Part shown: piece after piece, positions 53,843 through 62,515 of the stretch
How positions within the stretch are numbered: position 1 is the stretch's first letter
Layout of the letters: each line of letters starts with the position of its first letter
Assembly: GCF_019024285.1 (NCBI RefSeq)
Contig: NZ_WMKZ01000018.1
Coordinates: 1 to 64,000 of the forward strand
Source: Alkalihalobacterium elongatum
Lineage (GTDB): Bacteria > Bacillota > Bacilli > Bacillales > Bacillaceae_F
DNA: 64,000 nt
Reading direction: 5' to 3'
Position numbers and translations under genes: made by a program
The notes under the pieces: model-generated
The model's database searches: none
The model's input: the letters and a program-made list of their open reading frames with translations, nothing else
What the model was told of the DNA's origin: nothing

Positions 53843-54673
53843 ATGTCTATCATTGAAGCATTTATATTTGGTCTCGTCCAAGGAATTACTGAATTCTTAC
53901 CAGTATCAAGTACAGCTCATATCGTTATTACGCAAATGATCTTTGGATATACATTTCCTGGTCTTGCGTTTGAGATTTATCTACACTTAGCTTCTATACT
54001 AGCAGTAATGATTTACTTCAGAAGAGATATCGTCGATGTAGTAACAGGATTTTTTAAATTCTTTGTCGATCGTTCAAAAGAAAATAAAGTTCATTTCTTT
54101 TTTGGAACTTATATCATAGTAGCTACAGGAATCACGGGTGGACTTGGTATGTTATTAAAAGATGTTGTTGGTGACACCATGAAAACTCCATACTTCATCG
54201 CCGCAGCATTAACGGTAACAGGACTTTCACTTATTTTTATCGAAAGATTCCACAAATACGGTTCACGTACTGAAAAGGATATGACATTTAAGGATTCTAT
54301 TGTCGTTGGTTTAGGTCAAACCCTTGCAGTTTTACCAGGTATCTCAAGATCTGGTGCAACTTTAATCGTTGCCCTTCTAGCAGGTTTAAGTAGAGATACC
54401 GCTGTACGTTATTCTTTCTTACTCGTTATCCCAGTAATTCTCGGTTCCTCTGTTTTAGCATTAGATGAACTTGGTTCAGGAATGTTTAGTTCAATCGGTG
54501 CACCAGCACTAATTGTTTCATTTATTTCAACGTTTATCTTTTCTTGGTTAGGTATTGTTTGGTTAATTGAGTTCCTAAAGAAAAGCAAACTTTTCTATTT
54601 TGCAATTTATTGCTTTATAGTTGCAATCCTTGTTGCATTGTTTATTAATCCTGATACAGTTATGGATATCTAA
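53843..54673 (+). CDS. uppP: Undecaprenyl-diphosphatase UppP (BacA family)
   Basis: Recycles the lipid carrier of cell-wall synthesis. The 276 residues have eight or so membrane segments and the two catalytic motifs GITEFLPVSSTAH (about 14-26) and PGISRSGAT (about 165-173). The ATG behind AAAGGGG is chosen; an upstream frame adds nine codons. An extended -10, TGCTAGAAT, at 53782-53790 may be its promoter. Confidence 0.94.
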   Translation: MSIIEAFIFGLVQGITEFLPVSSTAHIVITQMIFGYTFPGLAFEIYLHLASILAVMIYFRRDIVDVVTGFFKFFVDRSKENKVHFFFGTYIIVATGITGGLGMLLKDVVGDTMKTPYFIAAALTVTGLSLIFIERFHKYGSRTEKDMTFKDSIVVGLGQTLAVLPGISRSGATLIVALLAGLSRDTAVRYSFLLVIPVILGSSVLALDELGSGMFSSIGAPALIVSFISTFIFSWLGIVWLIEFLKKSKLFYFAIYCFIVAILVALFINPDTVMDI

Positions 54674-54680
54674 TAATTTA

Positions 54681-54716
54681 ACAAAAAGACTGACGCAAAT
54701 GTGTCAGTCTTTTTGT
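54681..54716. terminator. Bidirectional terminator between uppP and the CobW-type gene
   Basis: A 14-bp perfect stem (arms 54681-54694 and 54703-54716) with A and T tracts on either side serves both convergent genes. Confidence 0.9.
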
Positions 54717-54720
54717 TACC

Positions 54721-55710
54721 CTATAGATGAACTAACTGTTGAAAGTTTTTTCTTATTTTTTCTCCGTTCAATTCGCTTCCAATTAAAATAATACAGGGCT
54801 TCGCTACTAATTGATCATTAGCGCGATGTAACATCAACTGACCAGAGGCATATTGATACTGAAACAATTGTGGAGTCTCTGTTAATTGAATGATACCTTT
54901 ACTTCTTACAACTTCAGGCATACTTTGCAGCCACTTTTCAAAGCCAACCCTATCCACTGCTGGTATGTCACGTAGTGTAATTGCTTCAAACATATGGTTA
55001 TGTTGGTGATGGCTGTGGTCATGATCGTGATGCTCGTGTTCCTTGCAGCCGCAACTATCATCACAAGTAGCAATGGAATAGTCCCGATTTAAAACTCTTT
55101 CCTTTAATAGAACATCCGTACTAAGCTCACCATGTGTTGTCTCAATCAATTCAGCTCGCTTATCTACTAAATCTCCTACTTTTTTTCTAACCTTTGTTAA
55201 TTCCCGATCCTTTGCTAAGTCAATTTTATTCAATACAACTAGCGATGATGAATTTATTTGCTTTTTTAATATATCTCTTATTTCTTTTGAGCTTGAGAAG
55301 ATACTTTGATATTCTAAAAACTTACTGCCATCCACCATTCCAATAGTGGAAACTAACTTAACTTTATCAATTAAAGAGGGATGCGTTAATGCTTCTATAA
55401 TCTCTGAAGGATCTGCCACTCCAGTTCCTTCTATAAAAAGAATATCAACATCTTCATTCACATCTAAAAATAGTGATAGTTCTCGCGTCATATCGGCAGA
55501 AATTGTACAACAAATACATCCGTTTAACATCTCTACCATTCGCTCTTTATCAAATAGCCCTTCTTCGACATTAACTTCTCCCAATTCATTTAAAATAAGA
55601 GCAGGATTAAAACCTTTATTTTTCACTGCATGTACAGCTTTTTGGAGAACTGTTGTCTTCCCACTTCCTAGAAAGCCTGTAATTAAATATACTGGAATGG
55701 ATTTAGCCAT
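54721..55710 (-). CDS. CobW/ZNG1-type GTPase, putative zinc chaperone
   Basis: G3E-family GTPase of 329 residues. It has a P-loop GFLGSGKTT (about 12-20), the metal site NGCICCTI (about 63-70), NKID (about 160) and a histidine-rich loop (EHEHHDHDHSHHQHNH, about 225-240) before the CobW C-terminal domain. This architecture fits zinc metallochaperones. A Zur-like palindrome sits in the divergent promoter region. The ATG behind AAGGTGG was chosen. Confidence 0.88.
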   Translation of the reverse strand: MAKSIPVYLITGFLGSGKTTVLQKAVHAVKNKGFNPALILNELGEVNVEEGLFDKERMVEMLNGCICCTISADMTRELSLFLDVNEDVDILFIEGTGVADPSEIIEALTHPSLIDKVKLVSTIGMVDGSKFLEYQSIFSSSKEIRDILKKQINSSSLVVLNKIDLAKDRELTKVRKKVGDLVDKRAELIETTHGELSTDVLLKERVLNRDYSIATCDDSCGCKEHEHHDHDHSHHQHNHMFEAITLRDIPAVDRVGFEKWLQSMPEVVRSKGIIQLTETPQLFQYQYASGQLMLHRANDQLVAKPCIILIGSELNGEKIRKNFQQLVHL

Positions 55711-55772
55711 TGTTAGAACCACCTTTATGAACATAATCTATCAGAAATAAGCATACAATAAATATAGTTTTT

Positions 55773-55801
55773 ACACAAATAAGAATCATTACTATTTGTG
55801 T
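55773..55801. promoter_or_regulatory. Zur-like palindrome in the divergent promoter region
   Basis: Perfect 9-bp arms ACACAAATA and TATTTGTGT flank an 11-base centre (AGAATCATTAC). The inner 21 bases match the Bacillus Zur box (AAATCGTAATNATTACGATTT) at 17 positions. It lies 63 bases from the CobW start and 104 bases from the permease start, so it could repress both. Confidence 0.65.
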
Positions 55802-55904
55802 ACTTCATTTCATTTTCTTGACAAATTATTCTGCTACTACGAAACATATATCATCTATGTTAAAATACTATTTAGTTAGAAATCTACCTTTTTAGGAGAG
55901 AATT

Positions 55905-56924
55905 ATGAACTTAAAAACTTCAGTTTCATCATGGATGAAAGATTTATTCGGAGTCGTCTTACTAGTGTTTTTCCTTCTGCTGTTCTTTAACATTGAACGT
56001 TTCAAAGAAGGAACCTTTCCAATATCTGATGTGATGCTTAATGTAAATACAATTTTTCTTGGAATTGTCATTGAGGCTGTTCCTTTTATTTTGCTCGGGG
56101 TGTTTGTATCTGCCCTGATACAAATCTATGTTTCAGAAGATGCACTGCAACGTTACTTACCGAAAAACGCCTACATGGCACTATTACCAGCAGCTGTCCT
56201 AGGAGCAATTTTCCCGATTTGTGAATGTGCAATCATTCCAGTCGTACGCCGCCTTATAAAAAAAGGAATGCCGCTTCATGTTGGTGTTGTGTTTTTAGTT
56301 GCTGCTCCAATTTTAAATCCAGTTGTTGCTGCCTCTACCTTCTACGCTTTCCGTACAGATTTAACTGTCCTTTACGCCAGAATGGGACTAGCCTTTGTGT
56401 TAGCGATTATTATCGGGGCGATTATGTACCTATTATTTAAAAATAGAGATCAACTGAAGTGGACGAAAGAAGAGTTGACGGGACGTGTAATGATCCCAAT
56501 TCAAACAACTAAAAAACCAAACCGAGTTAAACAAACTCTTTACCATGCTGCTGACGAATTTTTCTTAATGGGAAAATATTTAATTGCGGGTGCATTTATA
56601 GCCGCATTATTCCAAACGTTACTAGATCGAAATGTCCTGCTAACTATTGGGAGCAATGAGTGGTCATCAACAGGTGTAATGATGGCTTTCGCGTTTATTC
56701 TCTCCTTATGTTCGGAAGCGGATGCCTTTGTTGCAGCTTCATTCGGCAACACTTTTACTACAGGATCTATTATTGCATTTTTAGTTTACGGACCAATGTT
56801 AGACCTTAAGAACACGATAATGTTATTTGCGTTTTTTCGAGCAAAGTTTGTAATTAGTTTTATGCTCGTTGTTACTGCAGTTGTGTTCATTTCGGTTCTA
56901 TCACTTCAACTATTTGTATTATAA
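55905..56924 (+). CDS. ycgR: UPF0718/COG0701 permease (YcgR-like)
   Basis: Membrane protein of 339 residues with about eight hydrophobic segments and the motifs FPICECAIIPVVRRL (about 105-119) and LCSEADAFVA (about 266-275), where cysteines and acids may bind metal. Family members are linked by genome context to zinc homeostasis. Ribosome site AGGAGAG. Twenty-one bases before the next gene. Confidence 0.85.
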   Translation: MNLKTSVSSWMKDLFGVVLLVFFLLLFFNIERFKEGTFPISDVMLNVNTIFLGIVIEAVPFILLGVFVSALIQIYVSEDALQRYLPKNAYMALLPAAVLGAIFPICECAIIPVVRRLIKKGMPLHVGVVFLVAAPILNPVVAASTFYAFRTDLTVLYARMGLAFVLAIIIGAIMYLLFKNRDQLKWTKEELTGRVMIPIQTTKKPNRVKQTLYHAADEFFLMGKYLIAGAFIAALFQTLLDRNVLLTIGSNEWSSTGVMMAFAFILSLCSEADAFVAASFGNTFTTGSIIAFLVYGPMLDLKNTIMLFAFFRAKFVISFMLVVTAVVFISVLSLQLFVL

Positions 56925-56945
56925 TAGATAAATAGGAGGGATAAA

Positions 56946-57884
56946 ATGGATAGAGAAAATATTGACCTTAGCTTCCATAGTTATATACGAGGGATTATCC
57001 TTCTTGGATTTTCGCTACTTTTATTAGCATTTATCATTTCTGGAAATATCCGATACTATATTGCTCCTAAAATGATGCCATTTATGTATTTCGCTTTAGT
57101 TGTATTTATCATTTTAGGTGTAGTACAAATCATTAGAAGTACAAGGAAAAATGATCAAGACATTGATTGTGATTGTGGTGAAGATCATTCCATGACAGGT
57201 TCACCAGTAATAAAAATTGCTATATACTCTATCTTTGTCGCTCCCATTGTGATGGGATTTGTTCTACCAGATAAAGTTCTTGACAGTTCAGTTGCCGCTA
57301 ATCGTGGTATACAATATGGTAGCGGTATATTAACAAAGCCAACCGACCCTAACGAGACAGCTAGTAGTACTGCACGAGCAGAAGCTTTTCTTGAAAATCC
57401 TGATGAATACTTTAGTAGCTTAGGTGAAACTGATGAGCACTATAGTGTCGAGGACTTTTATACAGAAGAAGGCTTTAACCAATACTATCTGGAACTAGCT
57501 GAAGAACTTGAAAGTCAGCAAAGAATTATTGTTACCGATGACAATTACTTAGATATAATGACCGTTTTAGACTTACACATGGATCAATTTTTAGGTAGAG
57601 AACTTGTCATCACTGGCTTTGTTTATCGTGAAGAAGAATTTGAAGATAATCAATTGGTCGTAGCTAGATTTGCGATGACTTGTTGCGTTGCAGATGCAGC
57701 AGTTTACGGGACTTTAGTCGAATCTGACTTAGCAACCGAATATGAGAATGATACGTGGGTTCATGTTTCAGGAACGCTTGATAAAACAGAATATAATGGA
57801 TACCCTATACCATTAATCCATTTAAGAGAGATTACTGTTATCGACGAACCAGAACAACCTTACGTGTTCCCAAGCTTTAGATAA
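56946..57884 (+). CDS. ycgQ: DUF1980/TIGR03943 protein (YcgQ-like)
   Basis: The 312 residues have membrane segments near 13-31, 40-60 and 93-112, a cysteine/histidine motif CDCGEDH (about 76-82), and an extracytoplasmic C-terminal domain with FAMTCCVADA (about 240). Partner of the COG0701 permease. Together with the CobW-type GTPase it suggests a zinc uptake or allocation system. Confidence 0.85.
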   Translation: MDRENIDLSFHSYIRGIILLGFSLLLLAFIISGNIRYYIAPKMMPFMYFALVVFIILGVVQIIRSTRKNDQDIDCDCGEDHSMTGSPVIKIAIYSIFVAPIVMGFVLPDKVLDSSVAANRGIQYGSGILTKPTDPNETASSTARAEAFLENPDEYFSSLGETDEHYSVEDFYTEEGFNQYYLELAEELESQQRIIVTDDNYLDIMTVLDLHMDQFLGRELVITGFVYREEEFEDNQLVVARFAMTCCVADAAVYGTLVESDLATEYENDTWVHVSGTLDKTEYNGYPIPLIHLREITVIDEPEQPYVFPSFR

Positions 57885-57890
57885 CGAAAT

Positions 57891-57916
57891 AGAGGCTGAC
57901 AAATATGTCAGCCTCT
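57891..57916. terminator. Terminator between the zinc module and trpB
   Basis: A 10-bp stem AGAGGCTGAC/GTCAGCCTCT with a 6-base loop, followed by TT; usable by both convergent genes. Confidence 0.8.
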
Positions 57917-57929
57917 TTCAATTCATCTA

Positions 57930-59117
57930 TTAATACCCTTCTTGTAATAATCGCTTTACTTCGTTAACATCCTTATCACCGCGCCCTGAAATGTTAACAA
58001 TAATAATATCCTCATTACTTAAATTAGAAGCTTCCTTAAGTGCGTAAGCAACAGCATGAGCACTCTCCAATGCTGGGATAATTCCTTCAGTTCTAGCTAA
58101 TGTTTGAAAAGCGTCTAATACTTCTTTTTTAGAAACAGAATAATACTCCGCACGCTCTGTTACCTTTAAAAAGCTGTGCTCTGGACCAATTCCAGGGTAA
58201 TCTAACCCCGCTGAAATCGAATGGGTAGGTAATGGATTCCCTTCCTCATCCTGCAAACATAGACATTTAAAGCCATGAATGACACCTGGTGTACCTTTTG
58301 TTAGTGTAGCCGCTTCCTCTGGCTCAACACCAACAAGCCTAACTTCCTCTTCAGGTAAGTACTCCGAAAATGCACCAATAGCGTTACTTCCTCCACCTAC
58401 ACAGGCAACGACTACATTTGGAAGTTTACCTTCTTTTTCAAGTATTTGTCGTTTTGATTCTTTACTAATTATTGACTGAAAATGGTGCACCATTGTTGGA
58501 AATGGATGTGGTCCAACTGCCGAACCAAGAAGATAGAATGTATTTTCATAGTTTTCAACAAGATCATTTAAAGCCTCATCAACAGCATCCTTTAATCGTC
58601 CTTGACCTTTATGAACAGGAACAACCGTTGCTCCTAGTAACTCCATTCGAAAGACATTTAATTCCTGGCGACGAATGTCTTCAGCTCCCATATATATGAT
58701 ACATTCCATCCCAAGCATTGCACATGCTGTAGCAGTGGCCACACCATGCTGACCAGCTCCTGTTTCAGCAATGATACGGTGAGCTCCCATTTTCTTCGCT
58801 AACAATATTTGACCAATAACATTATTTATTTTATGAGCACCTGTATGATTTAAATCTTCTCGTTTTAAATAGATTTTTGCCCCACCACATTTTTTTGTTA
58901 ATCTTTCAGCAAATGTTAAGGGGTTTTCTCTTCCAACATATTCTTTTAAATAGTACAAATATTCTTCTACAAATTCAGGATCATCTTTGTACTTATTAAA
59001 ATTCTCATCTAAGCGCTCTAACACTGCATTTAATTGAGACGGTACAAAACTTCCACCAAACTCACCAAAATATCCTTTTTCATTCTTCTCTACTTTACTC
59101 ATCTCTACTTTGCTCAT
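57930..59117 (-). CDS. trpB: Tryptophan synthase beta chain, stand-alone
   Basis: Condenses indole and serine to tryptophan. The 395 residues have the PLP lysine K96 (HTGAHKINN), [10 protein letters not shown], the GGGSNA phosphate loop (about 235) and a late ISGRGDKD. The start shows a small in-frame duplication ([10 protein letters not shown]). No trpA, trpC or trpF flank it: it stands between cimA and the zinc module, with its own promoter. Confidence 0.94.
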   Translation of the reverse strand: MSKVEMSKVEKNEKGYFGEFGGSFVPSQLNAVLERLDENFNKYKDDPEFVEEYLYYLKEYVGRENPLTFAERLTKKCGGAKIYLKREDLNHTGAHKINNVIGQILLAKKMGAHRIIAETGAGQHGVATATACAMLGMECIIYMGAEDIRRQELNVFRMELLGATVVPVHKGQGRLKDAVDEALNDLVENYENTFYLLGSAVGPHPFPTMVHHFQSIISKESKRQILEKEGKLPNVVVACVGGGSNAIGAFSEYLPEEEVRLVGVEPEEAATLTKGTPGVIHGFKCLCLQDEEGNPLPTHSISAGLDYPGIGPEHSFLKVTERAEYYSVSKKEVLDAFQTLARTEGIIPALESAHAVAYALKEASNLSNEDIIIVNISGRGDKDVNEVKRLLQEGY

Positions 59118-59176
59118 TCTATACTCTCCTTTAAAGCGAAAAATTATAATATTAACATAATATTATGACTATTTTT

Positions 59177-59205
59177 ATTCTAACAGGTTTATAACCTTGT
59201 GACAA
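59177..59205 (-). promoter_or_regulatory. Sigma-A promoter of trpB
   Basis: TTGTCA and TAGAAT with 17 bases between, directly after the cimA stop and 59 bases before the trpB ATG. Confidence 0.7.
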
Positions 59206-59208
59206 TCC

Positions 59209-60837
59209 CTAATGATTGCTTACACCAATGGTAGATTCTGTTTTAGGCTGATTTACAATTTCTAACTGATCGTCTTGTTTTAATAAGAAATAATGAACAC
59301 TATCGACTAGCGCATACCAACTAGCTTTAATAATATTACCTGACACACCAATCGTACTCCACTTTTCAATACCGTCTGATGACTCAATGAGAACACGAAC
59401 TCTTGAGGCTGTTGCATCCGTTTCATCTAAGACACGAACTTTATAGTCTGATAAGTACATCTTATTAATACAAGGATAAAATTGTTCAAGTGCTTTTCGT
59501 AATGCGTGATCAAGTGCATTTACAGGGCCATTTCCTTCTGCAGCCGTCAATACTTCCTGATTATTTACAACGAGCTTAACGACCGCTTCCGTAGTAAAAG
59601 CTTCATCACCATTATTCTCAATAAAAATTTTAAAATGATCTAGTTTAAAAAATTCTAGATGTTCACCCAGTCCTTTTTTTACCACTAGTTCGAAAGAAGC
59701 TTCGGCAGCCTCATACTGATAGCCGTTTAGTTCTAACTCTTTAATTTGTTCAATAATTTTCTTTGTTGCTGGATTATTCTTATCTAAATTAAGGTTCCAC
59801 TCTTTTGCTTTAAAAAGAACATTACTCTGACCAGAAAGTTCAGAAACTAGCACTCTTCGTTTATTTCCAATAGCCTCTGGCTCGATATGTTCATAAGTTT
59901 CAGGATGTTTTAATACAGCGCTGACATGCATGCCCCCTTTATGAGCAAAAGCGCTTTTTCCTACGAATGGCTGATTACTTGGTGGAACTTGATTTGCAAT
60001 TTCATGTACATATTTTGATACTGAAGTTAAGTTAGTTAACTCATGGGACTCAATACAGGTATACCCCATCTTTAACTGTAAGTTTGGAATAACTGAAATA
60101 AGGTTTACATTTCCACAGCGCTCACCGTACCCATTAATTGTACCCTGCACATGTGTAGCCCCAGCTTGAACTGCTGCAATCGTATTTGCTACAGCTAGCT
60201 CTCCATCATTGTGACAATGGATCCCTACTTGAATTGAAAGTTCCTGTACGACATGCTGTACAATTGACAGGACTTCATGTGGTAACGAGCCCCCATTTGT
60301 ATCACAGAGCGTTACACAGTCAGCTCCAGCTTCTTCTGCCTTCTTAATTGCTTGGATGGCGTATTTATCATTCCTCTTATAACCATCAAAAAAATGTTCA
60401 GCATCAAAAATAACTTCTAAACCATTCTCTTTTAAAAATTTAACAGAGTCATAAATCATGGCTAAATTCTCTTCAAGTGTCGTTTGCAATGCATGTGTTA
60501 CTTGAAAGTCCCACGTCTTACCGAAAATTGCAACAGATTTCACACCACTTTCTAAAATTCGCTGCAAGTTTTGATCTTCATCAGCAGTAACTCCCATACG
60601 ACGTGTACTACCAAAAGCTGTAATTCTTGCATTCTTTAAATCAAGATCTTTTACTCTTTCAAAGAAATTCATATCCTTTGGATTACTACCAGGCCAACCA
60701 CCTTCTATGTAGTGAACCCCCAACTCATCTAGCTTCTTTGTAATTTTTAGCTTGTCATCGACGGATAAGCTAACTCCCTCACCTTGCGTGCCATCTCTTA
60801 GTGTTGTGTCGTATAATAACACATTTTGGCTGCTCAT
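59209..60837 (-). CDS. cimA: (R)-citramalate synthase CimA
   Basis: Condenses pyruvate and acetyl-CoA to citramalate, a threonine-independent route to isoleucine. The 542 residues have DTTLRDGTQGEGVSL (about 9-23), HCHNDGELAVANT (about 210) and the LeuA-type regulatory domain at the C-terminus (about 400-520). The LRDGTQGEGVS signature separates CimA from 2-isopropylmalate synthase. The ATG behind GTGGGAG was chosen. Confidence 0.93.
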   Translation of the reverse strand: MSSQNVLLYDTTLRDGTQGEGVSLSVDDKLKITKKLDELGVHYIEGGWPGSNPKDMNFFERVKDLDLKNARITAFGSTRRMGVTADEDQNLQRILESGVKSVAIFGKTWDFQVTHALQTTLEENLAMIYDSVKFLKENGLEVIFDAEHFFDGYKRNDKYAIQAIKKAEEAGADCVTLCDTNGGSLPHEVLSIVQHVVQELSIQVGIHCHNDGELAVANTIAAVQAGATHVQGTINGYGERCGNVNLISVIPNLQLKMGYTCIESHELTNLTSVSKYVHEIANQVPPSNQPFVGKSAFAHKGGMHVSAVLKHPETYEHIEPEAIGNKRRVLVSELSGQSNVLFKAKEWNLNLDKNNPATKKIIEQIKELELNGYQYEAAEASFELVVKKGLGEHLEFFKLDHFKIFIENNGDEAFTTEAVVKLVVNNQEVLTAAEGNGPVNALDHALRKALEQFYPCINKMYLSDYKVRVLDETDATASRVRVLIESSDGIEKWSTIGVSGNIIKASWYALVDSVHYFLLKQDDQLEIVNQPKTESTIGVSNH

Positions 60838-61090
60838 TTTTACTCCCACTCTCCTAGCATACTCTCTTCTATAAGTATAATTTGAGGCTTTTTAATATAT
60901 CTGATTATTGCATTAAAGTATAACACATCAAACAAAAAAAGACTATGTAGCATTCTAAATTTTCAGTTAGTTTTTATTATTCTTTCATTGTTATGAATAT
61001 ACAACAATATCTATAAGAAATCTTATAATATGTATGTGTATAATTGTCTTTATACACGAACCACAATCTCTACTTAAATAAACGAGCCAA

Positions 61091-61130
61091 TAATAAAAGC
61101 GTAACAGACGATTTTGTCCATTACGCTTGG
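61091..61130 (-). terminator. Terminator of the thiolase gene
   Basis: AAGCGTAA/TTACGCTT stem with an inner GAC/GTC pair, followed by TT after the stem on the minus strand. The remaining 240 bases up to cimA are AT-rich; I see no T-box or other leader element. Confidence 0.75.
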
Positions 61131-61145
61131 TTGTTAAATTTGTAA

Positions 61146-62333
61146 TTAAGCTTTTTCAACTACTGTCGCTACACCTTGTCCACCACCGATACATAACGTA
61201 GCAAGTCCGTATTTTCCATCACGACGTTTTAATTCATGAAGTAGGGATACAAGAACCCGAGCACCACTTGCACCGATTGGATGTCCTAATGCAATTGCGC
61301 CTCCATTTACGTTCAGAATATCCTTTGAGAATTCTAAATCACGCCCCACAGCTAATGCTTGAGCTGCAAAGGCTTCGTTTGCTTCAATCAGATTTAAGTC
61401 TGATAAGGCGATTCCAGCTTTTTCTAAAGCTTTTTTCGTAGCAGGTACTGGACCGATTCCCATTATAGCAGGATCGACTGCTGCACTTGCGTTTCCACGA
61501 ATAACTGCAAGTGGAGTTACACCTAGCTCATCAGCTTTTTTACGACTCATTACAACAACTGCTGCAGCACCATCATTTAACCCTGAAGCATTACCTGCTG
61601 TTACACTTCCATCCTTTTTAAATGCTGGGCGGAGTTTACCCAATGTCTCAGCTGTCGTTCCAGCTTTTACATATTCATCTGTATCAAAAACGATTGCATC
61701 GCCTTTTCGTTGTGGAATTTCAACTGGAACAATTTCACCCTTGAATTTACCGTCCGCAATTGCTTTAGCTGCTTTCTGTTGGCTCCATGCAGCGAATTCA
61801 TCTTGTTCTTCACGAGTTAGCTCGTACTTGTCACATAGGTTTTCTGCTGTAACACCCATATGATAATCATTGAAAGCACAGGTTAATCCGTCGTACACCA
61901 TGCTGTCAATTAACTTCTGGTCACCCATACGGAACCCGTCTCTAGCTCCCATTGACAAGTATGGAGCCTGACTCATATTCTCCATCCCCCCAGCAACAAC
62001 TACTTCCGCATCGCCAGCAAGAATAGCTTGAGTGGCCAAATGTACAGCTTTTAATCCAGATCCACACACCTTGTTAATTGTCAAAGAAGGAGTGTGTTGC
62101 GGTAGCCCTGCCTCTATAGCCGCTTGTCTGGCTGGATTTTGTCCTAAGCCTGCTTGAAGAACATTCCCCATAATAACCTCGTCAACTTGATCCGCAGCAA
62201 TTCCTGCTCTTTCCAAAGCAGACTTAATAACAGTTGCCCCTAATTTCGTCGCCTTCACACCTTTTAAACTACCACCAAAACTACCAATAGGTGTCCTGAC
62301 AGCGCTTGCAATCACTACTTCGATGTTACTCAT
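61146..62333 (-). CDS. Acetyl-CoA C-acetyltransferase (thiolase)
   Basis: Joins two acetyl-CoA to acetoacetyl-CoA or runs in reverse in fatty-acid breakdown. The 395 residues have the nucleophile C90 ([11 protein letters not shown]), [15 protein letters not shown] (H about 350) and the second cysteine in LCIGGGQG (about 381). The ATG behind GGGAAGGGAG was chosen; the open frame reaches 34 codons further without a site. Confidence 0.94.
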   Translation of the reverse strand: MSNIEVVIASAVRTPIGSFGGSLKGVKATKLGATVIKSALERAGIAADQVDEVIMGNVLQAGLGQNPARQAAIEAGLPQHTPSLTINKVCGSGLKAVHLATQAILAGDAEVVVAGGMENMSQAPYLSMGARDGFRMGDQKLIDSMVYDGLTCAFNDYHMGVTAENLCDKYELTREEQDEFAAWSQQKAAKAIADGKFKGEIVPVEIPQRKGDAIVFDTDEYVKAGTTAETLGKLRPAFKKDGSVTAGNASGLNDGAAAVVVMSRKKADELGVTPLAVIRGNASAAVDPAIMGIGPVPATKKALEKAGIALSDLNLIEANEAFAAQALAVGRDLEFSKDILNVNGGAIALGHPIGASGARVLVSLLHELKRRDGKYGLATLCIGGGQGVATVVEKA

Positions 62334-62467
62334 TTTGTCGTTCTCCCTTCCGTTCTTCCCTTTTTGTTTGTATGCTAACAATATATCTACTGAATGAGCG
62401 TACGCTCGACAACTTCCTTTCTTAATAGTATACACAAATGATTAAACATATGTATAGTAATATCTCA

Positions 62468-62506
62468 ATATTCAGGCTCCTCTTCCAAGAAAAGGAGCCT
62501 GAATAT
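62468..62506 (-). terminator. Hairpin after cstA
   Basis: A perfect 14-bp stem ATATTCAGGCTCCT and its complement with an 11-base loop, just past the cstA stop. The T run is missing, so termination efficiency is uncertain. Confidence 0.6.
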
Positions 62507-62515
62507 CATCTATCA

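Noticed and set aside
60838-61090. Leader RNA for cimA (T-box for isoleucine or leucine)
   Set aside because: No T-box motif and no convincing stem series before cimA; sequence is simply AT-rich.
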